A stretch of DNA of 64,000 nucleotides, taken from Aplectana chamaeleonis. Lineage: Eukaryota > Nematoda > Chromadorea > Rhabditida > Cosmocercidae. Positions 21,811 through 33,300 of the stretch are shown here, in pieces (within the stretch, counting starts at the first letter, position 1; each line of letters starts with the position of its first letter). The notes below the pieces were generated by a model. That model did no database searches, was not told the DNA's origin, and was given only the letters and a program-made list of their open reading frames with translations. Where the stretch lies: the NCBI GenBank assembly GCA_029168955.1, contig JAPDOI010000174.1, forward strand, positions 372,001 through 436,000. Direction: 5' to 3'. The position numbers were made by a program, and so were the translations under genes.

Positions 21811-21837
21811 CGCGATAAGTCCGCTCCTATGTCTGAG
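21811..21837 (-). repeat. Right terminal inverted repeat of the 9.1-kb element
   Basis: Complement of the left end with three mismatches. The B satellite resumes immediately with CCGAAGCAC. Confidence 0.8.
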
Positions 21838-22470
21838 CCGAAGCACTTTTCACGACGTCCTGATGACGTCATCAGCAGCCCGAAGCACTTTTCACGACGT
21901 CCTGATGACGTCATCAGGAGCTCGAAGCACTTCTGACGACGTCCTGATGACATCATCAGAAGCCCGAAGCACTTTTCACGACGTCCTGATGACGTCATCA
22001 GGAGCTCGAAGCACTTCTGACGACGTCCTGATGACATCATCAGAAGCCCGAAGCACTTTTCACGACGTCCCGATGACGTCATCAGAAGCTCGAAGCACTT
22101 CTGACGACGTCCTGATGACGTCATCAGGAGCCCGAAGCACTTTTCATGACGTCCCGATGACGTCATCAGGAGCCCGAAGCACTTTTCACGACGTCCTGAT
22201 GACGTCATCAGAAGCCCGAAGCACTTTTCACGACGTCCCGATGACGTTAACAGGAGCCCGAAGCACTTTTCACGACGTCCCGATGACGTTAACAGGAGCC
22301 CGAAGCACTTTTCACGACGTCCCGATGACGTTATCAGAAGCCCGAATCACTTTTCACGACGTCCTGATGACGTCATCAGAAGCCCGAAGCACTTTTCACG
22401 ACGTCCTGATGACGTCATCAGGAGCCCGAAGCACTTTTCACGACGTCCCGATGATGCCATCAGAATCCCC
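21838..22470 (+). repeat. Family B array, block 5 right part
   Basis: Fifteen monomers continuing the order interrupted at 12,703, ending with GATGATGCCATCAGAATCCC before single-copy sequence. The same array end occurs at 41,240. Confidence 0.95.
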
Positions 22471-22778
22471 ACTCACCTACAAATCGGTTAATTACCAGCC
22501 TACGTACCTCCTACCAAATTACCTGTCTGCCAAGTTGATTGCCTGAGACCATTGGCAGTGGCTATTAGCAGTGAGGACTGAAAAGCGTGACGGCCTACGG
22601 CCCACGGCCCACGGCCTATTGGCCTACGGCGGACACCATGAAATTTTCTTAAGATTTCGGGCTCACAACTTTGTTATTTGTGAACCGATTTTGTTGAAAT
22701 TCGAACAGCAGTTGTATTCTGGACCCCTTCGCTTATATCCAGAACGAAATCTTCAGAAATTTTGTTTTAAAGATTTTA
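22471..22778. other. Junction segment between B array and composite
   Basis: Shared with 41,241-41,550. Contains short GGCCTACGGCC/GGCCCACGGCC repeats at about 22,585-22,630, whose copy number differs between the two loci. No gene seen. Confidence 0.7.
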
Positions 22779-23451
22779 TTCCTGAAAGTTTAGGTTCCTG
22801 GCAAAAGTAAAGATTTGGCATGGCCGTTTTTCGAAATTTTAGAAATATACTCAGTTAAAAGGGGAAGGTGAAGAAAATGGGAAAAGTTTTGAAATATTCC
22901 TGAGAACGATTTGGCGTAGAATAATTTGATTTTTAGGAAATGTAATGAAATATTTGAAAGTATGATTTGGCAGTCGAGTTTGAACCAACTATTTACAAGA
23001 GTTGTGCAAAACGAGAGGTCGCATTGTATGAGCTTATCCGTAGAACATATCAAAGCAAAATCACGCGTGATATGGAACAAACACTTGATTTTACTTCGCT
23101 TAATACGTGAAGATCGCGGCATTCCAGCTCACAAACGAGCTTTTACTGCTTGCCTTTTCACGCGTGATTTTGCTTTGATATGTTCTACGGATAAGCTCAT
23201 ACAATGCGATCTCTCGTTTCGCACAACTCTTGTAAATAGTTGGTTCAAACTCGACTGCCAAATCATACTTTCAACTATTTCATTGCATTTCCTAAAAATC
23301 AAATTATTCTACGCCAAATCGTTCTCAGGAATATTTCAAAACTTCTTCCATTTTTCTTCACCTTCCCCTTTTAACTGAGTATATTTCTAAAATTTCGAAA
23401 AAACGGCCATGCCAAATCTTTACTTTTGCCAGGAACCTAAACTTTCAGGAA
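22779..23451. repeat. Foldback module (FB) of composite
   Basis: Arms of about 280 bp start TTCCTGAAAGTTTAGGTTCC and meet around a ~75-bp centre. Other copies: 30,384-31,019, 36,644-37,292, 41,551-42,225; a diverged one at 57,892-58,687. No transposase. Confidence 0.85.
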
Positions 23452-23539
23452 TTTCATTTATTTTTCCTGAAGGTTTCCTTTCTAACATGGTTTATGCCTG
23501 GTGGTGTTAATTCAAAGCAAACCCACTGATGCCCTGCCC

Positions 23540-24715
23540 TCCCCTTCTATGACGTCCTGCACGCTCGCACTGATGTCCTGCACACTTTCTACGGCGTTCT
23601 GCGCACACCCATTTGGGTCCCACACACTTTCTACGGCGTCCGACGCACTCTTATTTGGGTCCCACACATTTTCTACGGCGTCCGACGCACTCTCATTTGG
23701 GTCCCACACACTATTTACGGCGTCCGACGCACTCTCATTTGGGTCCCCCACACTTTCTACGGCGTCTGACGCACTGTTATTTGGGTCCCACACATTTTCT
23801 ACGGCGTCCGACGCACCTCATTTGGGTCCCACACATTTTCTACGGCGTCCGACGCACTCTCATTTGGGTCCCACACACTTTTTACGGCGTCCGACGCACT
23901 GTTATTTGGGTCCCACACATTTTCTACGGCGTCCGACGCACTCTCATTTGGGTCCCACACACTTTCTACGGCGTCCGACGCACTCTCATTTGGGTCCCAC
24001 ACACTATTTACGGCGTCCGACGCACTCTCATTTGGGTCCCCCACACTTTCTACGGCGTCCGACGCACTGTTATTTGGGTCCCACACATTTTCTACGGCGT
24101 CCGACGCACCTCATTTGGGTCCCACAGATTTTCTACGGCGTCCGACGCACTCTCATTTGGGTCCCACACACTTTTTACGGCGTCCGACGCACTCTCATTT
24201 GGGTTCCACTTACTTTCTACGGCGTCCGACGCACTGTTATTTGGGTCCCACACATTTTCTACGGCGTCCGACGCACTCTCATTTGGGTCCCACACACTTT
24301 CTACGGCGTCCGGCCCTCTCTCATTTGGGTCCCACTTACTTTCTACGGCGTCCGACGCACTGTTATTCGGGTACCACACGTTTTCTACGGCGTCCTACGC
24401 ACTCTCATTTGGGTCCCACACACTTTCTATGGCGTCCGACGCTTTGTTATTTGGGTCCCACACATTTTCTACGGCGTCCTACGCACTCTCATTTGGGTCC
24501 CACACACTTTCTATGGCGTCCGACGCTTTGTTATTTGGGTCCCACACATTTTCTACGGCGTCCTACGCACTCTCATTTGGGTCCCACACACTTTCTACGG
24601 CGTTCTGCGCACTCCTACTGGGGTCCCGCACACTTTCTACAGCGTCTTGCGCACCCCTACTGGGGTTCCGCACACTATCTAAGGCGTTCTGTGGATTTCT
24701 TCTGATTCACACCGT
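23540..24715 (+). repeat. Family C/A 42-bp array (A2)
   Basis: Begins with two C-type units (GACGTCCTGCACGC), then about 26 A-type units, here mostly with GGCGTCCGACGCACT and CCCACACA. It ends in CCTACTGGGG-type units and the tail. Confidence 0.95.
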
Positions 24716-25264
24716 GCGGCGTTCTAGAAAATACATCCGAGATCCCGCCGTATTGATTGAAGCGTTCAATCCTAAACAAATGCCTATCAGTGACGGTGTT
24801 TATTTCATTAGTTCATTTTTACGAATGAGTAAACGTCGGATGGTTTATAATGACATGTTTACGTGTTTTTGTCTTACTTGACTCTCAATTTTGAGGTCCC
24901 GCAAAAATTGAGCTACCAACTTCAAATTTTGTCAGGAGCTAGCGGCAATCATAACAAACTTTCTGGCCAAAAATGAGCTCTCTAGCTCAACGATAAGTTT
25001 TCCAACAAGATCGTGAACGCCAACTGAAAAAAGAAAAGGAGATGAACATTTTTTCGACCAAAATGACGTGGTTTTGACACTTTTTCTCGAATCTCAGGTA
25101 ACCATTCCAGACCATTTTTCGAACAGTTACTCACCTTTCTGAAGTATATTAAATGCAAAAAGAACGGTCTTCCTACGTTTACTCTGGACCCTGATACTGA
25201 GATCAGGGGGTTGCGCGATAGCGAATCAAAGCCAAATCTGGTGAGCGCTTCGCGCTCACCACAA
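24716..25264 (+). repeat. Tail module with terminal hairpin
   Basis: Conserved tail. Its end is a perfect hairpin at 25,240-25,260: stem GGTGAGCGC, loop TTC, complementary stem, followed by ACAA. Confidence 0.88.
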
Positions 25265-25590
25265 TTGTTAGAACTGTCTCCATTCGCAGCTCAGCAGAGC
25301 TTTTTCATATCAGATTCGTGGAATCGAAGCGGCTGTTCTGCGAAGGAATGGGGCGGCGGAAACGAAATAATGAGTATGTAAAACTGCTTTGTTCCACTGA
25401 TGTGAAAGTGTCCAGATGGAATGGAAGGTAGTTTCTGACTGTGCAGGTTTTTAGTTAGTTTCATTCGAAGGCGAAGGACTGCGGACAGAGTCTGCAACTG
25501 GCTGTAGGCCAGCAGGCTTTCATGATTTTCGACCGGGCTGGCTACGTCTTAGCGACCAACTATAACCGGGGCCTAAGGCCCCTGTCAGAG
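25265..25590 (-). repeat. Diverged inverted copy of the unique segment
   Basis: Complement resembles about 2,933-3,240: the TCCATTCGCAGC, GGAATCGAAGCGGC, CTGACTGTGCAGG and CAGCAGGCTTTCATGAT landmarks are in matching order. It abuts the composite at the hairpin end. Confidence 0.75.
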
Positions 25591-25797
25591 TTGGTTGAGA
25601 AAATCACCGTGGGCAGCTCGTTCGATACGTATGAAAAACATGGAGGTTGCAAATAACACCCGGTGTAGCCAGATGTGGCTGACGCGATCAACTCATACAC
25701 TGGAGGGGGGCTAGCGCAGCTCTTCAGGGGGGCGACCCTCCGGGCACCGGCGCTTGCCCCCAAATGGGGGCTCCCGCCGGAGTGACAGTTTGGCTTG
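25591..25797. other. Junction sequence with GC-rich segment
   Basis: Begins with sequence like the complement of 2,700-2,770 (GAGAAAATCACCGTGG, ATACGTATGAAAAACATG), then a GC-rich stretch with GGCGCTTGCCCCC that recurs at 26,439. No gene. Confidence 0.5.
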
Positions 25798-25960
25798 ATC
25801 GGAGCCCCCCCGTCACTGCCCTGAAGCCCCCTGTCACTGCCCTGAAGCCCCTTGTGACTGCCTTGAAGCCCCCTGTCACTGCCCTGAAGCCCCCTGTGAC
25901 TGCCTTGAAGCCCCCTGTCACTGCCTTGAAGCCCCCTGTCACTGTCTTGAAGCCCCCACC
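25798..25960 (+). repeat. 21-bp tandem repeat
   Basis: Seven to eight units of CTGAAGCCCCCTGTCACTGC-type sequence with small variations. The 21-bp period equals the half-monomer of family C, but the sequence is unrelated by eye. Confidence 0.85.
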
Positions 25961-25969
25961 GTCACTGAA

Positions 25970-26032
25970 CCGGAGCCATGACGTCACGGCTCCGGAGCAG
26001 TGACTTCCCGACACCGGAGCAGTGACGTCACC
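25970..26032. promoter_or_regulatory. TGACGTCA palindromes outside the satellite
   Basis: GGAGCC-ATGACGTCAC-GGCTCC is an almost perfect 24-bp dyad centred on GACGTC with CCGGAGCC arms (about 25,971-25,994), and AGTGACGTCACCC lies at about 26,020. CRE-like by sequence; function unknown. Confidence 0.4.
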
Positions 26033-26697
26033 CTCCCCCCCCCCGAAAGCGTCTCCCCTTTCCTCCAAAAATATCCCTTTCTGACAGTGATTCGAAGTCG
26101 CCGTCTAGGGCCGGCCCTGTTGGGCCGAATGCGACTCTCCATGAGGTGAGGCGCCTTTTATACCGGTCGATCACGTGATAGATCACAGGAGAAATCACGT
26201 CAAATCGGGACAAAACTCGACGTGAATGACTATGCGTGCGTTTGGCCTACTATGCCTTCTCTGGCCTCTATTGTCGTAAACTGGGGGTTCTACGACATCT
26301 TCCCATCTTTTCCCTCTCTTCCTCTCGGGGGGGGGGGGGGCAAGCGCCGCAGGAGAGCAGGGGCCTCCCCTGAAGCCCCCCTCGGGGGAGGCCTGCGCTG
26401 TCGCTCCCCCAAGTCGAAAACGGGCTCTATTGTCCGGCGCTTGCCCCCGCAGAGTCTGAGAATATGAATGAATTATGTGGAACGATATCATGGATATCAT
26501 TCATTTCTTAGCTAATATCATGTGAACATCGGTCTTGTCAGCCACATCGAGTGATTTTTCTAAGATAGATTTACAACAGTTTGGGTCATTGATTCTTGTG
26601 ACCACAGAAAGAGGACTGATTTAGTGGGGAGATGAAGAGGTCTTTGTTCGAAATTCTTGCATGGGATATTACAGCGTAATATCAAGAAAAAGTGAAC
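26033..26697. other. GC-rich then AT-rich intergenic sequence
   Basis: Contains a G14 run near 26,327 and a GC-rich stretch with GGGGGAGGC inverted pairs, then AT-rich sequence with ATGATATCC/GGATATCAT near 26,483-26,500. No gene recognised. Confidence 0.45.
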
Positions 26698-27208
26698 AAC
26701 TCTGTAAAAAAGGGGTCTCCCAAGCAAAAGTGGTTTGGTTAGCGTTACAAATGTTTCAACAAAAAGGGAACAATAGGAAAGCGGAATGAGGAGAGTCTAC
26801 AAAAAATGAACAATATCCTCCAAGAACTCTTTTCTTTTTCGAAACTTCCAAACAGCGGAAACAAACCGTTGTGGTATTTTACGAGGAAGAATTGACTGGT
26901 TCCCTAAAACAATTTGACATCATCTCCTCTTTTAATGATAGCTATTAGGTACACATGCATATATACATATTTTATCGACACTCACATAATCAAAGTCCTT
27001 TATGGAGCCAAAAGCGCTTCTTCATAGAGAACCGCAACGGTTTGTTTCCGCTGTTTGGAAGTTTCGAAAAAGAAAAGAGTTCTTGGAGGATATTGTTCAT
27101 TTTTTGTAGACTCTCCTCATTCCGCTTTCCTATTGTTCCCTTTTTGTTGAAACATTTGTAACGCTAACCAAACCACTTTTGCTTGGGAGACCCCTTTTTT
27201 ACAGAGTT
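26698..27208. mobile_element. Foldback element N (complete)
   Basis: Near-perfect arms of about 190 bp start AACTCTGTAAAAAAGGGGTC and close on a ~100-bp loop. It lacks the small MITE seen in the loop of the other copies and so is an empty-site reference for that insertion. Target duplication unclear. Confidence 0.85.
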
Positions 27209-27929
27209 TACATTAAATTTCTAAAATGGGTACATCCAGAATAGACTACCTTTACCATCTTCCATTTTCTTCGGCTTCATTCCTTTTCTCCTCCCCGTTC
27301 TGTAATAAAATACATTTTTTATTAATATTGTGTGCGCGTCCATTCCCGTGTGCGCTGTGTAGCTGCGTACAAACACCGTATCGCACGGCAAGCCGATTTT
27401 TTAAGGGATAGCGGCATTCTAGGAGGGTAAAACTCGGGTTTTCTACTCCCTACGAATCACATGAATCCTAACATTGTTCCACAACACAAAATAGTCCTGA
27501 TTTCCACATCAGAACAATCAAACACAGATTAACTAATCCTTCATAGGTTTATGAAAACATTCGACAGAGAACATTAATTATCGCAATAGTAGTAGTTCTG
27601 TTGTTGGTAATTGTTCAATTGTTTTGTATTGAAAAATGTTTTATCTTTTGTCATAACTTACCGTCTTACTAACAAATTTTCCTCATGGGGCTGTTTTGAA
27701 GTTCAGAAATTACACTACCCTTTTTGTTGCCATTTTCGGAATTTTCGCTATTCAGTGCTTTTTTATATTCTTGTTTATCAAAATCAGGAAGTCAGGATCA
27801 TAGCTGTCCAACTATTCGGAAAACAGCCGATTTCGATTTCTCATAGGGGGTGCCTGAAAATACCGAGCTAAGGGGGGTGCGTATTCAGAATCGTCATGCC
27901 GGGACGTGTGCCCAGTATACTTGTTATCC
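27209..27929. other. Unassigned AT-rich sequence
   Basis: No domain, RNA gene or repeat recognised. Confidence 0.4.
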
Positions 27930-28134
27930 GAAGGTAATTCCTCGGATAATGGATCGATTCGGATAATGCCATTTTAAATTTACCGGATATTGGTTCGATT
28001 CAGATAATGCGTTTTTTCAAATTTTCGGATATTGGATCGATTCAGATAATGCCATTTTTCCAATGATTCGGATACGGATATCCGTCGGATAATTTCGGAT
28101 AAATTTTCGGATAATATCGGAACAAATCTCAGGC
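27930..28134. repeat. GGATAT/CGGATAA repeat flank, left
   Basis: Direct repeats around TTCGATTCAGATAATGC and CCGGATATTGG that recur at 28,918-29,065 on the other side of the microsatellite. Confidence 0.7.
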
Positions 28135-28231
<97 letters not shown>

Positions 28232-28406
28232 ACACACACACACATACACACATACACACATACACACACATACACACATACACACACATACACACATACA
28301 CACACATACACACATACACACACATACACATACACACACATACACACATACACACACATACACACATACACACATACACACACATACACACATACACACA
28401 TACACA

Positions 28407-28473
<67 letters not shown>

Positions 28474-28484
28474 ACACATACACA

Positions 28485-28517
<33 letters not shown>
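28135..28517. repeat. (CA)n microsatellite with CATA interruptions
   Basis: About 383 bp of CA repeats. The middle 28,225-28,420 has quasi-periodic TA interruptions (CACACATACACACATA). Open readings across it are artefacts. Confidence 0.98.
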
Positions 28518-28522
<5 letters not shown>

Positions 28523-28655
28523 GTAGAATAGTAGCTACGAGAAATGGACATATATACATAAATTACACGAATGAGGAAACAAAAGTGAGTCAAATAGTTT
28601 ATATAAAAAATGGACCGGTTTACTACATTCAACTTGACCGGTTTACTACATTAAA

Positions 28656-28917
28656 CCTAAAATGAACCGATTTATCCGATTTTATCCGGTTTTATCCGAT
28701 TTTACGCAAATTTCATCCGTTTTATCCGGTTTTTATCCGATTTTTATCCGTTTTATCCGTTTTTATCCGATTTTTATCCGTTCTATCCGATTTTACCCGA
28801 TTTTATCCGATTTTACGCAAATTTTATCCGTTTTATCCGATTTTACGCACATTTTATCCGGTTTTATCCGATTTTTATCCGTTTTATCCGCTTTTTATCC
28901 GATTTTATCCGAATTTT
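28656..28917. repeat. Short tandem array of CCGATTTTAT type
   Basis: Irregular 10-14 bp units CCGATTTTAT/CCGGTTTTAT/CCGTTTTAT with occasional CGCAAATT. ATCCG/CGGAT links it to the flanking repeats. Confidence 0.85.
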
Positions 28918-29065
28918 CGACCCTTCGGATAATGGTTCGATTCAGATAATGCCGATTTTAAATTTCCCGGATATTGGTTCGATTCAGATAATGCGTGTTT
29001 TCAAATTTTCGGATATCGGATTATCCGAATCTCGGATATCCGGTCGGATATCCGAAATGGAGTGA
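28918..29065. repeat. GGATAT/CGGATAA repeat flank, right
   Basis: Direct repeat of the left flank, ending in nested GGATATCC palindromes (29,029-29,060). Confidence 0.7.
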
Positions 29066-29436
29066 TTCGGATACTAAGTATAGTGCCCAGCCCTGAGCGC
29101 AGTTAGCTCGCAAAGAACGAGGCCTACTTTTGAGCTTTTTCGTCAACTGTCCTGCGGTTTTCTGTGCATCATGGGGACATTCGGGTTCCAAACCTTCGAT
29201 TTCTGGGCAAAACTGGAAAACGATTTTTACCATGGACACTGCCTCTTTGAAAGGCAGCATACACGCTCGTGAACGTGATTGGAATAGAATGGAAATAATA
29301 GGGAAAAAACGGAAATAGAATGGTATGGCTCAGAACACAACGCCTAACAATCGACTTAGCGATTAATCTCAAAATGAAAAATTATCGTGAACACTGCCTT
29401 TGAGATAGAGAAGAACAAGGCTTCTATGGGTACCAT
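29066..29436. repeat. Fragment of dispersed repeat shared with 49,650-49,790
   Basis: CTGCGGTTTTC, CATTCGGGTTCCAAACCTTCG, CGATTTTTACCATGGACACTG and CTTTGAAAGGCAGCATACACG match the order at 49,677-49,790 with divergence. No gene. Confidence 0.6.
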
Positions 29437-29923
29437 TGAAGGCAGCAGACACGCTCGAAAATGGTATCGTTTTCATGACATAAATCAAAGATTTGGAGCT
29501 GGTTGTATTGGGAACTGACGAAAAAACGAACGAAAACTGTGTGAAAATAGAGGAATAACGGTTATTTTGTTATCAGGTGGAAACGGACGAGTTTTACGGC
29601 GTGCGGTTGAAACAGCGAATTTTAGCAACAAAACGGTTGAGTTAGAGAAGCCGATATACTCTTACAGCCTGTACTGGGACGATAACCTCGTTGGAAGCAT
29701 CAAAAACCAGCCAAAGTGATCATATTAGTACTATCAATCTGGACGAGTTTGTATGTTGGGCGGGGTCGCAGAAGTTCAGGGGCGGGGTTGCAGAAATTTT
29801 TCGATTTGCATTGCTGAAATTTAGTAGTTTTGACTCGTTTATGACGCAGTCTACTAGGAGCCATGCGACTCCAGAAACGTAGTTATCTCAACAACTTTTT
29901 TCGAGCGTGTGTGCTGCCTTTAA
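29437..29923. mobile_element. GGCAGCAGACACGCTC-type MITE (copy 1)
   Basis: Ends GAAGGCAGCAGACACGCTC and the complement of AAAGGCAGCACACACGCTCG. About 490 bp, same length as the copy at 57,318-57,810. Interior includes GGGCGGGG(T/C) repeats near 29,760-29,785. Confidence 0.75.
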
Positions 29924-30383
29924 AAGCACAAAGAGACTCGAACATCCCATAAAGAGAGCATTTCTAAAGCACAGATAAACCTGAATCTCTCGAAAAGAAC
30001 TCAATCTCACTGTGTTTTCGGTATTTTTCGAGCAAATTTACCTTAAGTCATTATATAAAAGAAGATACGAAAGAACTGTGCATGCTCTGAGCCCTGCATA
30101 GTTAAGTAATGATAACTAAGAATTCCTTGTTTGTCATTTATGCATTTTTTTACAATCAGTCCTAGTTTTTTGGAAAACGAAAACGGGCCTAAAACTCGAG
30201 TTATGGTCTGGAGCGACCCCGTAGGGATTCAGTGAGGAAAAAAGTGAAAAATTAAAATCTCGTGGATAGTTCCCATTTTCCGCATTTTCAGGCTTTTTTC
30301 GGAAATCGGATTACCAAAAATTATCGGGATTCAGGATTCTGCTCATCCGTGGTACCAAGTCTAGTGCAAAAACAAGCGAACGA
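29924..30383. other. Unassigned AT-rich sequence
   Basis: No gene or clear repeat. It ends at the A|T junction of the next composite. Confidence 0.4.
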
Positions 30384-33300
30384 TTCCTGAAAGTTTAGGT
30401 TCCTGGCATAAGTAAAGATTTGGCATGGTCACAAAAATATACTCAGTTAAAAAGGGAAGATAAAGAAAAATGAAAAAAAGGTTTTGAAATATTCCTGAGA
30501 ACGATTTGGCGTAGAATAATTTGTTTTTCGGGAAATGAAGTGAAATAGTTGAAAGTATGATTTGGCAGTCGAGTTTGAACCAACTATTGATAAGAGTTGT
30601 GCAGAACGAGAGATCGCCTTGTCTGTGCTTATCCGTAGAACATATCAAAGCGAAATCACGCGTGTTGATTTTGCTTCACCTAATACGTGAAGACCGCCGC
30701 ATTACAGCTCCTGAAAAAGTTTTGATGCTTCCCATTTCACGCGTGATTTCGCTTTGATATGTTCTACGGATAAGCACAGACAAGGCGATCTCTCGTTCTG
30801 CACAACTCTTATCAATAGTTGGTTCAAACTCGACTGCCAAATCATACTTTCAACTATTTCACTTCATTTCCCGAAAAACAAATTATTCTACGCCAAATCG
30901 TTCTCAGGAATATTTCAAAACCTTTTTTTCATTTTTCTTTATCTTCCCTTTTTAACTGAGTATATTTTTGTGACCATGCCAAATCTTTACTTCTGCCAGG
31001 AACCTAAACTTTCAGGAATTTCATTTATTTTTCCTAAAGGTTTCCTTTCTAACATGATTTATGGTGGTGTTAGATGAAAGTAAACCCACTGATGTCCTGC
31101 CCCCCCCCCTTCTATGACGTCCTGCGCACTCCAACTGATAGCCTGCGCACTTTCTATGACGTGCAGCACACGTCCACTGATGTCCTGCACCCTTCCACTG
31201 ATGTCCTGCCCACTTTCTATGACATCCTGCACACTCCCACTAATGTCCTGCGCACATTCTGTTACATCTTGCACACTCCCACTTGGGTCCCGCACACTTT
31301 CTACGGCGTTCTGCGCCCACCCATTTGGGTCCCACACACTTTCTAGGGCGTTCTGCGCACACCCATTTGGGTCCCGCACACTTTCTACGGCGTCCGGCGC
31401 ACTCCCACTTGGGTCCCGCACACTTTCTACGGCGTCCTGCACACTCTCATTTGGGTCCCACACACTTTCTAGGGCGTTCTGCGCACACCCATTTGGGTCC
31501 CGCACACTCTCTACGGCGTCCGGCGCACTCCCACTTGGTTCCCGCACACTTTCTACGGCGTACTGCGCCCACCCATTTGGGTCCCGCACACTTTCTACGG
31601 CGTCCGGCGCATTCCCACGTGGGTCCCGCACACTTTCTACGGCGTCCGACGCACTCTCGTTTGGGTCCCGCACACTTTCTACGGCGTCCGGCGCACTCCC
31701 ACGTGGGACCCGCACACTTTCTACGGCGTCCGGCGCACTCTCATTTGGGTCCCACACACTTTCTAGGGCGTTCTGCGCACACCCATTTGGGTCCCGCACA
31801 CTCTCTACGGCGTCCGGCGCACTCCCACTTGGTTCCCGCACACTTTCTACGGCGTACTGCGCCCACCCATTTGGGACCCGCACACTTTCTACGGCGTCCG
31901 GCGCACTCCCACTTGGGTCCCGCACACTTTCTACGGCGTTCTGCGCCCACCCATTTGGGTCCCGCACACTTTCTACGGCGTCCGGCGCACTCCCACGTGG
32001 GACCCGCACACTTTCTACGGCGTACGGCGCACTCTCATGTGGGTCCCGCACACTTTCTAGGGCGTTCTGCGCACACCCATTTGGGTCCCGCACACTCTCT
32101 ACGGCGTCCGGCGCACTCCCACTTGGTTCCCGCACACTTTCTACGGCGTACTGCGCCCACCCATTTGGGTCCCGCACACTTTCTACGGCGTCCGGCGCAC
32201 TCCCACGTGGGACCCGCACACTTTCTACGGCGTCCGGCGCACTCTCATTTGGGTTCCGCACACTTTCTACGGCGTCCGGCGCACTCTCATTTGGGTCCCA
32301 CACATTTACTACGGCGTTCTGCGCACATCCATTTGAGTCCCGCACACTTTCTACGGCGTCCGGCGCATTCCCACGTGGGTCCCGCACACTTTCTACGGCG
32401 TCCGGCGCACTCTCATTTGGATCCCGCACACTTTCTACGGCGTCCGGCGCACTCCCACGTGGGACCCGCACACTTTCTACGGCGTCCGGCGCACTCTCAT
32501 TTGGGTTCCGCACACTTTCTACGGCGTCCGGCGCACTCCCACTTGGGTCCCGCACACTTTCTACGGCGTTCTGCGCCCACCCATTTGGGTCCCGCACACT
32601 TTCTACGGCGTCCGGCGCACTCCCACGTGGGACCCGCACACTTTCTACGGCGTCCGGCGCACTCTCATTTGGGTTCCGCACACTTTCTACGGCGTCCGGC
32701 GCACTCTCATTTGGGTCCCACACATTTACTACGGCGTTCTGCGCACATCCATTTGAGTCCCGCACACTTTCTACGGCGTCCGGCGCATTCCCACGTGGGT
32801 CCCGCACACTTTCTACGGCGTCCGGCGCACTCTCATTTGGATCCCGCACACTTTCTACGGCGTCCGGCGCACTCCCACTTGGGTCCCGCACACTTTCTAC
32901 GGCGTTCTGCGCACACCCATTTGGGTCCCACACACTTTCTACGGCGTTCTGCGCACACCCATTTGGGTCCCGCACACCTTCTACGGCGTCCGGCGCACTC
33001 CTACTTTGGTCACACACATGTTCTACGACGTCTTTCGCACTCCTGCTGGGGTCCCGCACAGTATCTACGGCGTTCTGTGGCGCACTTCTGAGTCACACCG
33101 TGCGGCGTTTCAAAAAGTACTTCCGAGATCCCGCCGTATTGATTGAAGCGTTGCCCCGTCAAATCCTGAGCGAAAGCCTATCAGTAACGGTGTTTATTTC
33201 ACTAGTTCATTTTTACGAATAAGCAAACGTCGGTTGGTTTTTAATAACATGTTTACGTGTTTTTGTCTCACTTGACCCTCAATTTTGAGGTCCCGCAAAA

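Larger units (their letters stand above)
12704..21837. mobile_element. 9.1-kb TIR element inserted in B satellite
   Basis: Ends are inverted repeats of 27 bp (CTCAGACATAAGGGCGGAC on the left; CTCAGACATAGGAGCGGAC reading in from the right, then TATCGCG in both). The uninterrupted array at 11,720-11,790 serves as empty site and shows only CC duplicated. Both subterminal regions carry GACCGCG and GATCG-type motifs, and the right side has three GGTTTGATCGCC-like repeats. A 2-bp duplication and subterminal repeats would be compatible with some CACTA/Mirage-type elements, but no transposase of its own is visible. The interior is filled by a 60-bp array, a MULE-like element, a LINE and MITEs. Confidence 0.75.
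22779..25264 (+). mobile_element. Satellite composite element, copy in locus 1
   Basis: Fixed order of modules: ~673-bp foldback, short C-type repeats, A-type 42-bp array, ~550-bp tail, terminal hairpin. Left boundary A|TTCCTGAAAG; right boundary CACCACAA|T. The same order and boundaries occur at 30,384, 34,138 (reverse) and 41,551. It encodes nothing recognisable, so it would be non-autonomous if mobile. The A|T insertion and 3' hairpin suggest a Helitron/Helentron relative, but TC and CTRR ends are not present. Confidence 0.7.

Noticed and set aside
25240..25260. Rho-independent terminator
   Set aside because: The hairpin is GC-rich but has no T-run and the genome is eukaryotic. It marks an element end in all copies.
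27980..28632. Cys/Val-rich open readings in the CA tract
   Set aside because: Direct translation of a dinucleotide repeat.
31114..33222. 600-700 residue open readings of A arrays
   Set aside because: Same reason: three frames and both strands are open at once, and the readings continue only while the satellite continues.
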